From: Caulobacter sp. X
Lineage (GTDB): Bacteria; Pseudomonadota; Alphaproteobacteria; Caulobacterales; Caulobacteraceae
Assembly: GCF_002742635.1 (NCBI RefSeq)
Contig: NZ_PEGF01000001.1
Span: forward strand, 744,001-808,000
DNA: 64,000 nt
Direction of reading: 5' to 3'
The translations under genes were made by a program, and so were the position numbers. Positions 44,070-52,876 of the stretch are shown here, in pieces. Every line of letters begins with the position of its first letter. The first letter of the stretch is position 1. The notes beneath the pieces were generated by a model. That model was not told where the DNA came from, searched no databases, and saw nothing but the letters and a program-made list of their open reading frames with translations.

Positions 44070-44570
44070 CTAGACCGTCCCCACCGGCGCCGGGGCGCTG
44101 AACGCCAGGACGTCGTCCTTCCAGTCCGACTCGGCGATCAGGCCGCCCAGCATCTTCTGCAAGGCGCGCGTCATGGCGGCCTGCTCCTCAGGCGTCAGGT
44201 TGGCGCAGACGTCGTGGTTCAGCGGACGGATCTCGGCGCGGATCTTTTCGAGCAAGGCCCGGCCGGTCTCGGTCAATCCGATGACCACGATGCGGCGGTC
44301 GGCGGGCGAGGCCTCGCGGCGGACCAGGCCGTCGGCGATCAGGCTGTCGATCGATCGGGTCAGGGTCGTGCGGTCGGTGGCCGCCAGCTTGGCCAGGCGC
44401 GTCATCGACAGGTCGCCGAACCGGCGCAGCGAAATCATCGCCACCCACTTGGGAAAGCTCAGCCCATGACGCCCAAGCAGATCCGCGGCCATGGCCCGGC
44501 GGTGCTGCTCGGTCTGATAAAGCAGATAACTTAGATAACTCGGCAGCGGCAGAGCATGGTCTTCTACCAT
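44070..44570 (-). CDS. MarR-family transcriptional regulator
   Basis: About 166 residues from ATG 44570 (an opening to 44618 exists; MREGEERAG upstream is unlike the family). The winged-helix core is LLGRHGLSFPKWVAMISLRR followed by the recognition helix LAKLAATDRTTLTRSIDSLI and the wing DGLVRREASPADRRIVVIGL. MarR proteins dimerise through the terminal helices and are usually ligand-released repressors. It has no divergent partner, since the flanking genes run the same way. Its target is unknown. Confidence 0.88.
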   Translation of the reverse strand: MVEDHALPLPSYLSYLLYQTEQHRRAMAADLLGRHGLSFPKWVAMISLRRFGDLSMTRLAKLAATDRTTLTRSIDSLIADGLVRREASPADRRIVVIGLTETGRALLEKIRAEIRPLNHDVCANLTPEEQAAMTRALQKMLGGLIAESDWKDDVLAFSAPAPVGTV

Positions 44571-44685
44571 CCCCGCGCGCTCTTCCCCCTCACGCATACC
44601 TATTTCGCTCCCCCGCAAAGCGGCGCTCTGTCTGTCATAAGGTTAACGCTCACGCAATCAGCGCGGCCGAAACGGAAACGAAAAA

Positions 44686-44707
44686 CCCCGCGAATGGCTT
44701 CGCGGGG
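44686..44707 (-). terminator. Intrinsic terminator downstream of the GcrA-paralogue unit
   Basis: CCCCGCGAA (44686-44694) pairs with TTCGCGGGG (44699-44707) over a 4-base loop. On the minus strand the stem is followed by five T (44685-44681). It lies about 50 bases after the stop of the 71-residue gene, and so ends the leftward unit starting with the GcrA-like gene. Confidence 0.9.
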
Positions 44708-44759
44708 TCATTTCGTTCAATTTAAGCGGGAATTAGACCCCTGGACACGGGCTCTTGGC

Positions 44760-44975
44760 TCAGGCGTCGACCGCGGCGCGATTGCGGTTGCGGCCGCGGG
44801 TCAACCAGTCGTCGGGATAGGTCTCGCGCACGGTGATAGACTTGAACTGGGTGACCGGGATCTCGGCGTGGTCACCGGGATGGAGATCGCGCGACACCGA
44901 ATGACCGGCGAACTCCTCGATGATGGTGATCACTTGGCTGCTGCCGGCGACGTTCTCGATCAGGACCATGTTCAT
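44760..44975 (-). CDS. Small conserved-looking protein of unknown function
   Basis: 71 residues: MNMVLIENVAGSSQVITIIE at the start, a hydrophilic middle with RDLHPGDHAEIPVTQFKSIT, and a basic tail (LTRGRNRNRAAVDA). No domain recognised, no signal peptide or membrane helix. It follows the GcrA-paralogue by 57 bases on the same strand and shares its terminator, so it is likely co-transcribed. Codon use matches the genome, which favours a real gene. Confidence 0.65.
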   Translation of the reverse strand: MNMVLIENVAGSSQVITIIEEFAGHSVSRDLHPGDHAEIPVTQFKSITVRETYPDDWLTRGRNRNRAAVDA

Positions 44976-45032
44976 GGGGGTGTCTCGGCGATCGTGCGTA
45001 AGAGGAATAGGAGAAGGCGGCGAGGATCGGGT

Positions 45033-45539
45033 TCAGCCCAGGGCGGGCTGGACGCGCTTGTCGTTGACGCCCTTCAGGGCCCAGGCTTCGAGAGCTTCGT
45101 TCGAGCCGACCCGACGGAAGGCGCCCTGGCTATGCTGCTCGCAGTACGAGCCGCGAGCGCTGACCTTGGGGCGACCGCAGAAGCCGAAGTCCTCGCTGTC
45201 GGGGTGGCCGATCGGCCAGCGGCACGAGTGAGCGCCCAGGCCCAGGATGCCGGAGGTCGGCAGCAGATCTTCCTCGACCCGCTCGAAGGTGACGGCCGGA
45301 CGAGCGGCCGAGGTCGCCTCGCGAGCGGGGCGTTGGCGCGAGGCCATGCGCGACGGAACGCGGATGGACGAGGCGCGCTGGCGGACCGGGGTTTCGCGGA
45401 CGGTGATGCCCAGGCGGTGCACCTTGCCGATCACCGCGCTTCGGCTGACGCCGCCCAGTTGCCGCGCGACCTGGCTCGCGCTGAGGCCCTCCAGCCAAAG
45501 CTTCTTGAGGGTCGCTGTGCGTTCTTCGCTCCAGTCCAT
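45033..45539 (-). CDS. GcrA-family cell-cycle regulator (paralogue)
   Basis: 168 residues from ATG 45539. The N-terminal DNA-binding domain MDWSEERTATLKKLWLEGLS with SAVIGKVHRLG is the GcrA signature; the C-terminal sigma70-interacting region has the Cys/Trp/Pro motif LGAHSCRWPIG, then FGFCGRP and SYCEQH. GcrA binds sigma70-RNA polymerase and acts at CcrM-methylated GANTC promoters. The linker (RETPVRQRASSIRVPSRMAS) differs from what I recall of Caulobacter GcrA (with Pro/Ala-rich linker), so I treat this as a paralogue. A 219-base AT-richer gap lies upstream and holds a GAATC site. Confidence 0.85.
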   Translation of the reverse strand: MDWSEERTATLKKLWLEGLSASQVARQLGGVSRSAVIGKVHRLGITVRETPVRQRASSIRVPSRMASRQRPAREATSAARPAVTFERVEEDLLPTSGILGLGAHSCRWPIGHPDSEDFGFCGRPKVSARGSYCEQHSQGAFRRVGSNEALEAWALKGVNDKRVQPALG

Positions 45540-45809
45540 GATCTTGTTTCCCAGCCCTGCCCGGAGCCAGCCCGCTCCGTGGGAAAAGGGGTAAGATTTA
45601 TGGTTAACGAGCGTCAAATGGTTATGTGCGAACCCACGGTTTGCGATTTCACTTTTCACTCAGAGAATCACATAGATATCGCCAATTGTCGCAGGCTTGG
45701 CCGTGCGGGGTCCTTGCGGCGTGACAAGGCGGGGGCCCAGATTTTATAGGTATTTGGAATGCGTCGCGGCGTCGCAGAGCCCGCGACCAAACGTCAGTCG
45801 GGAACAATC
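45540..45809. other. Divergent intergenic region with CcrM-type site and TTAACG
   Basis: About 270 bases between the GcrA-like gene and the cytochrome c gene. It is richer in A/T than its surroundings. It contains GAATC (a CcrM methylation site) near 45665, a TTAACGAG near 45603 and several A/T runs, so promoters for both genes should lie here. I see no convincing small ORF. Confidence 0.4.
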
Positions 45810-46328
45810 ATGCGCACGCTGAAACTGGCCGCCCTCGCCGCCCTCGCCGCCTCGCTCGTCGCCTGTTCGAAGGACGGCGGAAGCTCTTCCGAGGCGCCCG
45901 CCGACGCCCCGACCGCCGCGCCCGCCTCGGCTCCGGCGGTCGCCGCCCCAACCGACGCCGAGAAGGCCGCGGCCCTGGCCGCCCTGCCCGCGCCCTACAA
46001 CACCGGAAACCTCGCCAACGGCCAGAGCAAGTTCGCCCTCTGCCGCTCGTGCCACACGATCACGCAAGGCGGCCCGGACATGACCGGCCCGAACCTCTAC
46101 GGGATCTTCGGCCGCAAGGCGGGCTCCAAGGCCGGCTACAGCTATTCCGACGCCGTGAAGGCCGCCGGCTTCACCTGGGACGCCGAGCAATTGGACAAGT
46201 GGCTCGCCGACCCGCGCGGCTTCATGCCGGGCACCAAGATGACCTTCGCGGGGCTGAAGAACCCGCAGGACAGGGTGGACCTGATCGCCTACCTGAAGGT
46301 CGAAACGGGCTACAAACCGGCGCCGTGA
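45810..46328 (+). CDS. Lipoprotein class I cytochrome c
   Basis: 172 residues from ATG 45810. Signal with lipobox SLVAC (Cys19), a Ser/Ala/Pro-rich linker (20-58), then a mitochondrial-type cytochrome c domain: CRSCH haem site (78-82), GPNLYGIFGRKAGS, and the axial methionine in MPGTKMTFAGLKN. It resembles membrane-tethered c552/CycM electron shuttles between the bc1 complex and terminal oxidases. The next gene starts one base after its stop. Confidence 0.9.
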   Translation: MRTLKLAALAALAASLVACSKDGGSSSEAPADAPTAAPASAPAVAAPTDAEKAAALAALPAPYNTGNLANGQSKFALCRSCHTITQGGPDMTGPNLYGIFGRKAGSKAGYSYSDAVKAAGFTWDAEQLDKWLADPRGFMPGTKMTFAGLKNPQDRVDLIAYLKVETGYKPAP

Positions 46329-46329
46329 C

Positions 46330-46707
46330 GTGAAACCGGCTCCGCCCGACATCCAGGCGCGGGTCGAGCGCCTCTATGACGCCAACCAGCGGCGCGATTT
46401 CGGAGCGTTTCGCGCCCTGGTGCACCCGCATCTGGAGTGGCCGGACCTGACGCGCGGCGGAGCGCTGGACAGCCCCGAAGCTGTCCGTGACTACTGGGCC
46501 TATAACGATCGCGCGCTGCGGATCGAGATGACGCCGGTCAAGGTGGAGCTGGACGACGCGGACCGCATCGTCGTGCTGGCCAATCAGGTCGTCTGGAACC
46601 TGGCGGGCAAGCTCTGGTCGGACCTGATGGTTCGCCATCGCTACACCTTGCGTGACGACCTGTTCTGGCGCCTGGAAGTTCTCGAGATCGATCGGCCGAA
46701 ACCCTGA
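46330..46707 (+). CDS. NTF2-like (SnoaL-type) protein
   Basis: 125 residues starting at GTG. The alpha+beta NTF2 fold is suggested by IQARVERLYDANQRRDFGAF, LVHPHLEWPDLTRGG, the SPEAVRDYWAYND segment and the C-terminal RHRYTLRDDLFWRLEVLEI strand pair. Such proteins may be isomerases, hydrolases or simple ligand binders; no active-site set can be assigned. It is joined to the cytochrome gene with one intervening base. Confidence 0.72.
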   Translation: MKPAPPDIQARVERLYDANQRRDFGAFRALVHPHLEWPDLTRGGALDSPEAVRDYWAYNDRALRIEMTPVKVELDDADRIVVLANQVVWNLAGKLWSDLMVRHRYTLRDDLFWRLEVLEIDRPKP

Positions 46708-46715
46708 CACCGGTC

Positions 46716-46742
46716 GAGCGCGCCGGTCTACCCGGCGCGCTC
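46716..46742. terminator. GC-rich bidirectional hairpin between convergent genes
   Basis: GAGCGCGCCGG (46716-46726) pairs with CCGGCGCGCTC (46732-46742), an 11-bp perfect stem with a 5-base loop, between the NTF2-like gene and the RND permease. There is no T-run on either side, but the position suits termination from both directions. Confidence 0.6.
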
Positions 46743-46749
46743 GGCGGCC

Positions 46750-49700
46750 TTAAGCCGGCGTGGCGTCGCTCTCCGCGCCCTTCTCCCGAGCCTCGTATTC
46801 CTCGATCTGGCGCGCGGTCCATTCCGGCGACTTCGTGAAGCGCGCCAGCAGGTCGTAGAAGATCGGGACGATGAACAGCGTCAGCAGGGTGGCGAAGATC
46901 GCGCCGGTGAAGATCACCGCCCCGATCGTCTTGCGGCTGCCCGCGCCCGCGCCGGCCCAAAGCATCAGCGGCAGAGCGCCCATGGCCGCGGCGATCGAGG
47001 TCATGATAATCGGGCGCAGGCGCAAGGCCGCCGCCTCGATCACCGCCTCGCGCACGGTCAGGCCCTCGTCGCGCAACTGGTTGGCGAACTCGACGATCAG
47101 GATGCCGTTCTTGGTGGCGATGCCGATCAGGATGATCAGGCCGATCTGGCTGTAGGTGTTGATGGTCGAGCCCATGATCAGCAGGCCAAACAGTCCGCCC
47201 AGGGCGGCCAGCGGCACCGTCAGCATGATCACGGCCGGGTGGATCCAGCTTTCGAACTGGGCCGCCAGAACCAGGAACACCAGCAGCAGCGCCAGGCCGA
47301 AGGCGACGGCGATGCCGCCAGAGCCTTCCAGATAGTCCTTGGCCTGGCCGCCCCACTTGATGCTGACGCCGGGCACCGGACGCTCATTGGCCTGGGCCTT
47401 GAAGAAGCTGACCGCGTCCTCGACCGTGTAGCCAGGATTGAGCTGGGTGGTCAGGGTCACCGAGCGCAGGCGGTCGACGCGCGGACGATCGGGCGTGTCG
47501 CCGCGCAGCTCCGTCGAGACGACCGTCGACAGCGGCACCAACGCGCCCGAATTGGCCCGCACGTTCAGGCGATTCAGGTCCTCGATGCTGCGACGCTGGT
47601 CGAGGTTGGTCTGCAGGATGACGTCGTATTCCTGGCCGTTCTTGATGTAGGTCGTCGCCTTGCGCGAGCCGAACATCGTCTCCAGAGAGCGGCCGATCGC
47701 CTGGGCCGAGACGCCGAGACTGGCGGCCTTGTCGAGGTCGATCTGCACCGACAGACGCGGCGCGGTCGGCTCGTAGTCGAGACGCGGACGGGCCATGCCC
47801 GGATTGTCCTGCGCCGCGGCCAGGATCGGCTTCAGCCACTCGGCCAGTTGGACGTAGTCGTTGCCGACGGCGATCAGGTCGACGTTAGTGCCGCCACCGC
47901 CGCCACCGCCGCCGCCCCGCTGAAACGGCCCGCGCACGCTGGCCACGGCCCGCACGCTGGTGATCTTGCTGAGGTCCTTGTTCAGTTCGGCCGCCACCTC
48001 GTCGGCGGTCTTCTTGCGCTCGCCCCACGGCCGCATCACGACGACGCCGTTGCCGCTGTTGAACGAATTGCCGCCAAAGCGCGGGATGGTCAGGATCGTC
48101 CGTTCCGAGACGCCCTCGGCCCGATACTTGTCGATGATCTTCTCGACCTTCAGTCCGATCGCGGCGGTGTAGTCGTATCCCGCCCCTTCCGGACCCGAGA
48201 TCGAGACGTCGACGCGGCCGCGGTCCTCGGGGGGGACCAGCTCCTTGGGCAGGGCCGTGAACAGCAGCGCCGCGAAGCCCGCCAGCACCACGACCAGCAC
48301 GCCCGCCAGCGCCGCCGACCAGCCGCCCAGGATGCCCTCGAGCGAGGCGCGGTACGAGTTCTTCAGCGCGTCCATCGCCCGGTCGACGCGGCGCGCCAGC
48401 CAGCCTTCGCCGTGGGCGGGCCGCAGCAGCTTGGAGGCCATCATCGGCGACAGCGACAGCGCCAGCAGCGCCGAGAAGGCCACGGCCGCGGCGATCGCCA
48501 CCGCCAGTTCGACGAACAGCCGGCCGATATAGCCGGGCAGGAACATCAGCGGCGCGAACACCGAGACCAGGACGATGGTGGTGGCGACGACCGCGAAGAA
48601 CACCTGGCGGGTGCCGCGCTCGGCGGCGACCAGGGCCGGTTCGCCCTCGTCCACCCGGCGCTGGATGTTCTCGACCACCACGATCGCGTCGTCGACGACG
48701 AGGCCGACGGCCAGCACCAGGGCCAGCAGGGTCAAGAGGTTTAGCGAGAAGCCCAGCGGGGCCAGGATGATGAAGGTCGACAGGATGCAGATCGGCGCGA
48801 CGATCGACGGGATCAGCGCCGAGCGCCAGCTGCCCAGGAAGACCAGGTTGACCAGCACCACCAGGCCGATCGACAGGCCCATGGTGATCCAGACCTCGTG
48901 GATGGCCTCGGCGGTGAAGACCGAGTTGTCCACGGCGACCACCATCTTGGTGCCCGGCGGCAGGGTCTGGTTGATCGCCTCGACCTCCTTGCGGACGGCC
49001 TTGGAGATGGCCACGTCGTTGGCCTGGGACTGGCGGGTCAGGCCGATGCCGACCTGGTCGATCCCGTTGCCGCGGAACATCTTGCGGCGTTCGTCGGCCC
49101 CCTCCTCAATCCGCGCCACGTCGCCGAGGCGCAGCACGTAGCCGCTGGAATTGGCGGCCCGCAGCGGCAGGCGCGCGAAGTCCTCGGGCTTGGCGTAGGC
49201 GCGCGCCACCCGGATCGTGAAGTCCTTGGCGGCGCTTTCCAGCGAGCCCGCCGGCAGCTCCAGGTTCTGGGCGTTCAAGGCGGTCTCGACGTCATCCACC
49301 GTGACGCCGCGCGCGGCCATCTCGTTGGCGTCCAGCCAGATCCGCATGGCGTAGATCTTGGCCCCGAACAGGTTGGCCTGGGCGACGCCGTCGATCGTCG
49401 ACATCCGCTCGACCAGATAGCGGTCGGCGTAGTCGGCCAACTGCAACGGGTTCAGCGTGGTCGAGGTCAGGTTCAGGATGATGATCGGCGAGGAATCGGC
49501 GTTGGCCTTGGCGATCTGCGGCGGATCGGCCTGGTCGGGCAGATTGCTGGTCACCCGGCTGACGGCGTCGCGCACGTCGTTGGCGGCCGCGTCGAGGTCG
49601 CGGTCGAGGTTGAAGGTGATGGTGATCTGCGAGCGGCCGTCGCGCGACGAGCTGTTGACGCGGTCGATGCCCTGGATGCCAGCGACCTGGCGCTCGATCA

Positions 49701-49893
49701 CCTGGGTGATGCGCTCTTCGATGACCTCGGCCGAGGCCCCGCGATAGGTGGTCGAGACCGACACGACGGGCGGATCGACGCTGGGCAGCTCACGGATCGG
49801 CAGCGAGCTGTAGGCCGCCAAGCCGATGACGCAGAGGATGATCGCCGCGACGGCGGCGAAGACGGGACGACGGACGGAAAGATCGGAAAGCAT
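46750..49893 (-). CDS. RND-family multidrug efflux permease (HAE1 type)
   Basis: 1047 residues, the normal size. The order is TM1 (RRPVFAAVAAIILCVIGLAA), the PN1/PN2 porter region with SVSTTYRGASAEVIEERITQ, and a TM2-TM6 block including the charged proton relay LVVDDAIVVVENIQRR (the two adjacent Asp of TM4). A second large loop and TM8-12 follow. A run of nine glycines lies near residue 647 in the loop after PFQRG; it is a local expansion. It trades drug export for protons with a membrane fusion protein and an outer-membrane channel. Start and the adaptor's stop overlap by one base (TGATG). No outer-membrane factor is adjacent. Confidence 0.93.
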   Translation of the reverse strand: MLSDLSVRRPVFAAVAAIILCVIGLAAYSSLPIRELPSVDPPVVSVSTTYRGASAEVIEERITQVIERQVAGIQGIDRVNSSSRDGRSQITITFNLDRDLDAAANDVRDAVSRVTSNLPDQADPPQIAKANADSSPIIILNLTSTTLNPLQLADYADRYLVERMSTIDGVAQANLFGAKIYAMRIWLDANEMAARGVTVDDVETALNAQNLELPAGSLESAAKDFTIRVARAYAKPEDFARLPLRAANSSGYVLRLGDVARIEEGADERRKMFRGNGIDQVGIGLTRQSQANDVAISKAVRKEVEAINQTLPPGTKMVVAVDNSVFTAEAIHEVWITMGLSIGLVVLVNLVFLGSWRSALIPSIVAPICILSTFIILAPLGFSLNLLTLLALVLAVGLVVDDAIVVVENIQRRVDEGEPALVAAERGTRQVFFAVVATTIVLVSVFAPLMFLPGYIGRLFVELAVAIAAAVAFSALLALSLSPMMASKLLRPAHGEGWLARRVDRAMDALKNSYRASLEGILGGWSAALAGVLVVVLAGFAALLFTALPKELVPPEDRGRVDVSISGPEGAGYDYTAAIGLKVEKIIDKYRAEGVSERTILTIPRFGGNSFNSGNGVVVMRPWGERKKTADEVAAELNKDLSKITSVRAVASVRGPFQRGGGGGGGGGTNVDLIAVGNDYVQLAEWLKPILAAAQDNPGMARPRLDYEPTAPRLSVQIDLDKAASLGVSAQAIGRSLETMFGSRKATTYIKNGQEYDVILQTNLDQRRSIEDLNRLNVRANSGALVPLSTVVSTELRGDTPDRPRVDRLRSVTLTTQLNPGYTVEDAVSFFKAQANERPVPGVSIKWGGQAKDYLEGSGGIAVAFGLALLLVFLVLAAQFESWIHPAVIMLTVPLAALGGLFGLLIMGSTINTYSQIGLIILIGIATKNGILIVEFANQLRDEGLTVREAVIEAAALRLRPIIMTSIAAAMGALPLMLWAGAGAGSRKTIGAVIFTGAIFATLLTLFIVPIFYDLLARFTKSPEWTARQIEEYEAREKGAESDATPA

Positions 49894-51038
49894 CAGCCGG
49901 CCTTGCGGTCAGCGCCGCCCTGCTCTCCGCCCTTTTGGCCAGCCTTCTTGTCGCCGCCGTTCTGGCCCGGCTTCTTGCCGCCGCCGATGGCCGCGCCGTC
50001 CTGGATGCGGTTGAGGCCGTCGCCGACGATCTTGTCGCCGGGCTTCAGGCCCGAGCGGATCTCCACGAAGCCATCCTGGATGATGCCGGTGTCGACGTCG
50101 GTCCGGCGGGCGATCATGCCCTTGGGCCCCTTGGCGATCCGATAGACCGAGGCCTGCGTCCCTTCGAACTGGACGGCGGCTTCGGGCGCGGCGACGGCCG
50201 TGCGCACGCCCTGGTCGATGGCGACCTTGACCAGCATGCCCGGCAGCAGGCGTCCGTTGGCGTTGGGGAACTCGGCGCGGGCCTTGATGGCGCGGGTAGC
50301 CGCGTCGATGCGGGTGTCGATCTGGGCGATGCGCCCCTGGAAGACCTCGCCCGGCAGCGCGTCCGGACGCGCGGTGATCGGCAGGCCGACGCGCAAGGTG
50401 GGCAGGTAGCGATCCGGAACCGAGAAATCGACGCGGATGACCGAGACGTCGTCCAGGCTGACGATCGCCGTCCCCGGGCTGATCAGGGCGCCCGGGGCGA
50501 TGTCCGAAATGCCGACGCGACCGGAAAACGGCGCGCGGATCACGCGGTCCAGCTTCTGGGCCTGGGCGGAGTTGACGGCGGCGCGCGCGGTCTCGAGCGA
50601 CGCCAGATATTGCTCGGCCGTGGCGCGCGGGGCGATGCCCTTGTCCGCCAGGGTCTTCCAGCGCTGATAGTTGCGCTCGGCCTGGGCCAGGTTGGCCCGC
50701 GCCTCGGCGATGCCCGCGTCTTCCTGGTCGGCCTTCAGCTCGACCAGAACCTGACCGCGCGACACGGCCTGACCGTCCGTGAAGTGCACGGCGGTGATCA
50801 GTTCGGCGGTGTTTGACGTGATCGTGACCGACTGGCGGCCCTTGGCCACGCCCAGCACTTCGATGCGATCCGTGAACGGACGCTGGCCGACGACCAGCTG
50901 GGTCACGCTGGTCGCGCGACCGCCGCCGCCCGCGCCCTGCTTGTCCTTGGCGCCGAAGGCGAGCTTGGCCCCACCGACGACCAGCATCAGAACAACGGCG
51001 ACCAGGGCCACGACAAGGAAGAAGTGCCTGCGGATCAA
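49893..51038 (-). CDS. RND efflux periplasmic adaptor (membrane fusion protein)
   Basis: 381 residues starting at TTG 51038 with GGAG seven bases upstream. An N-terminal anchor helix (RHFFLVVALVAVVLMLVVGG), the lipoyl halves around VTITSNTAELITAVHFTDGQ and VIRAPFSGRVGISDIAPGAL, a hairpin helix and a beta-barrel follow. The C-terminal tail is Gly/Lys-rich and low complexity (GGKKPGQNGGDKKAGQKGGE). It links the permease to an outer membrane channel. It is first in the two-gene unit; the promoter should lie in 51039-51153. Confidence 0.92.
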   Translation of the reverse strand: MIRRHFFLVVALVAVVLMLVVGGAKLAFGAKDKQGAGGGGRATSVTQLVVGQRPFTDRIEVLGVAKGRQSVTITSNTAELITAVHFTDGQAVSRGQVLVELKADQEDAGIAEARANLAQAERNYQRWKTLADKGIAPRATAEQYLASLETARAAVNSAQAQKLDRVIRAPFSGRVGISDIAPGALISPGTAIVSLDDVSVIRVDFSVPDRYLPTLRVGLPITARPDALPGEVFQGRIAQIDTRIDAATRAIKARAEFPNANGRLLPGMLVKVAIDQGVRTAVAAPEAAVQFEGTQASVYRIAKGPKGMIARRTDVDTGIIQDGFVEIRSGLKPGDKIVGDGLNRIQDGAAIGGGKKPGQNGGDKKAGQKGGEQGGADRKAG

Positions 51039-51153
51039 CGAACGGCTCCGGGCGCCGCGAACGGCGAAGTTATAGGTGCGGCGAGATATGACCGCAGCCT
51101 AAACCGGCGTCCAGTGACAGGCGGATGACTGAGTGTTGCAGTCCTGAAACAAG

Positions 51154-51903
51154 CTATAAGCGACGCCAGAGCGCCACCACGACGCCGCGATCGCGGGCGA
51201 CCTCGCGTCCGGCGACCGTATCGCGCCATCCGGCCTGGACGCTCCAGTCGCCGAACGCCCGCACGACGGACACTTCGCTCTTCACCCAGCGCGCGTCGAC
51301 ATCGTCGCGATCGGCTTGGCCCGCATAGGTCTGGGCCAAGAGCAGCCAGGATTTCGCGGGCCTGAAGCCCAGCGTCGCATCGATCCGAGTCTCGTCCGCC
51401 AGACCCTGTCGCTTGAGGCGGGCGGCCTCCAGATCGACGAACACTTGCCGCCCCCGCCAGGTCCCCGAGCGGCCGTAGAGCACTCGCGCCTCCAGATCCA
51501 AGCTTCCCTTTCCCGGCGCGGCGTAGCCGGCGTTGCGCCCCGCCCCCGCCTCCGCGGCGCCCAGATAAACGGCAAGCGACGATCGATCATCGCGCCGCGC
51601 GGTCCAGCGAAGGCCGGCCTCGACCGGCCCTCGCCCCGAATAGGCCGCCCAACGGTCGTGGCCGCGAGTCGCGCCAACCTTAGCTTGCAGCGTCAGACGC
51701 GGTGTCAGGCCGCGCTCGACAAACACCGACAGCGTTTCGTCGCGGCGACGATCGATCGCCACGAGGTTCGCGTCCGGGTCATAGCCCCGATCCGCCGTCG
51801 TGCGCTCATACTTGGCGATCACCTGAGCCCGGCCGGGCTCGATCGGCCACGCGCCGGCCAGCGCAATCCCGCCCTCCAGACACGAAAAAGCCGCCGCGCC
51901 CAA
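51154..51903 (-). CDS. Predicted exported outer-membrane-type protein of unknown function
   Basis: About 249 residues. A hydrophobic export segment (GAAAFSCLEGGIALAG) is followed by alternating polar/aromatic strands (RLTLQAKVGATRGHDRWAAY, SSLAVYLGAAEAG, SWLLLAQTYAGQADRDD) and ends in a C-terminal aromatic/Leu strand (GVVVALWRRL), as in small beta-barrels. The start is uncertain. The open frame runs on to 52164, overlapping the aldolase gene. No ATG or GTG precedes the signal segment, so I use TTG 51903, although it lacks a good ribosome-binding site and would lose the basic residues FKASKA just before it. The function is unknown. Confidence 0.6.
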   Translation of the reverse strand: MGAAAFSCLEGGIALAGAWPIEPGRAQVIAKYERTTADRGYDPDANLVAIDRRRDETLSVFVERGLTPRLTLQAKVGATRGHDRWAAYSGRGPVEAGLRWTARRDDRSSLAVYLGAAEAGAGRNAGYAAPGKGSLDLEARVLYGRSGTWRGRQVFVDLEAARLKRQGLADETRIDATLGFRPAKSWLLLAQTYAGQADRDDVDARWVKSEVSVVRAFGDWSVQAGWRDTVAGREVARDRGVVVALWRRL

Positions 51904-51953
51904 CAGGATCGCGACGGCCTTCGAAGCCTTGAAATCGGTCTGGGAAGACGCGC

Positions 51954-52727
51954 CTACTCCGCGTAGCCCGGCAGCGCGCGGTCCAGCTTTCTCAGGCAGC
52001 CCGGCCAGGCCAGACCGCCGATCATGCCCATGCCCATGCCGGTCTGGCGACGCACTTCCTCCTGGGCCGCGTCGGGCGCCAGAAGGACGTTGTCGCGTCC
52101 GATCGACAGAGCCATCACCTGCTGCGCGCACGCTCGCTCCAGGAAGAACATCCCCAACCAGCACTCGGCCGCCGTGCCGCCCACGGACAGGGTGCCGTGG
52201 TTTCGCAGCATCATCAGCTTCTTGTCGCCCAGGTCGGCCACCAGCCGTTCCCGCTCGTTCAAGTTGAGAGCAATGCCTTCATAGTCGTGATAGGCGAGTT
52301 GAGGCAAGACGATCAATGCATGCTGCGTCAGAGGCAGCAGACCTTCGCGGTGGGCGGAGACCGCCACGCCCTGGTCAGAATGCAGGTGCATCACGTAGTG
52401 GGCGTCTTCCCGCGCGGCGTGGACCGCCGAGTGGATCGTGAAACCCGCCGGATTGATGAAGTACGGCGTCTTGTCGACGATGTTCCCGTCCAGGTCGACC
52501 TTCACGAGGGCCGAGGCGGTCATCTCGCCGAAAAACATGCCGTAGGGATTGATCAGGAAATGATGCTCGGGTCCCGGGATGCGGGCCGAGATGTGGGTGA
52601 AGATCATGTCGTCCCACCCGTGCAGGGCGACGAGGCGATAAAGCGCCGCCAGATCCACGCGCGCCTGCCATTCGGCGTCGCTGACCTTGCCCTTGAGGGA
52701 TGTAATCGGCAGTGAGCCATCGGCCAT
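51954..52727 (-). CDS. Class II aldolase/adducin family protein
   Basis: 257 residues from ATG 52727, with GGGAGG upstream. The metal-binding histidines are in YVMHLHSDQGVAVSA (HxH) and MLRNHGTLSVG. The family covers fuculose- and ribulose-phosphate aldolases/epimerases and adducin-like proteins; the catalytic Glu of the sugar aldolases is not obvious, so I do not assign a substrate. It ends where the beta-barrel gene begins (about 50 bases). It is divergent from the DUF969 gene, whose start lies 150 bases away. Confidence 0.85.
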   Translation of the reverse strand: MADGSLPITSLKGKVSDAEWQARVDLAALYRLVALHGWDDMIFTHISARIPGPEHHFLINPYGMFFGEMTASALVKVDLDGNIVDKTPYFINPAGFTIHSAVHAAREDAHYVMHLHSDQGVAVSAHREGLLPLTQHALIVLPQLAYHDYEGIALNLNERERLVADLGDKKLMMLRNHGTLSVGGTAAECWLGMFFLERACAQQVMALSIGRDNVLLAPDAAQEEVRRQTGMGMGMIGGLAWPGCLRKLDRALPGYAE

Positions 52728-52876
52728 GGGTGCCTCCCGTAGGTTATCATTGTTGAGTTGAGCGTCGCGCCAGGGCGCCGAGGCGTCAAGCACTACCTTG
52801 CCCGTTCCGCTTTGCGGGCTTGCCAACACAGCCACGGCGTCGGACGGTCGCCGCGGATTTGGGGGAGTCGCGGGGG

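Noticed and set aside
47881..47925. Poly-glycine run in the RND permease as a frameshift or assembly error
   Set aside because: The frame is continuous through it and both halves of the protein are intact, so it is an in-frame expansion.
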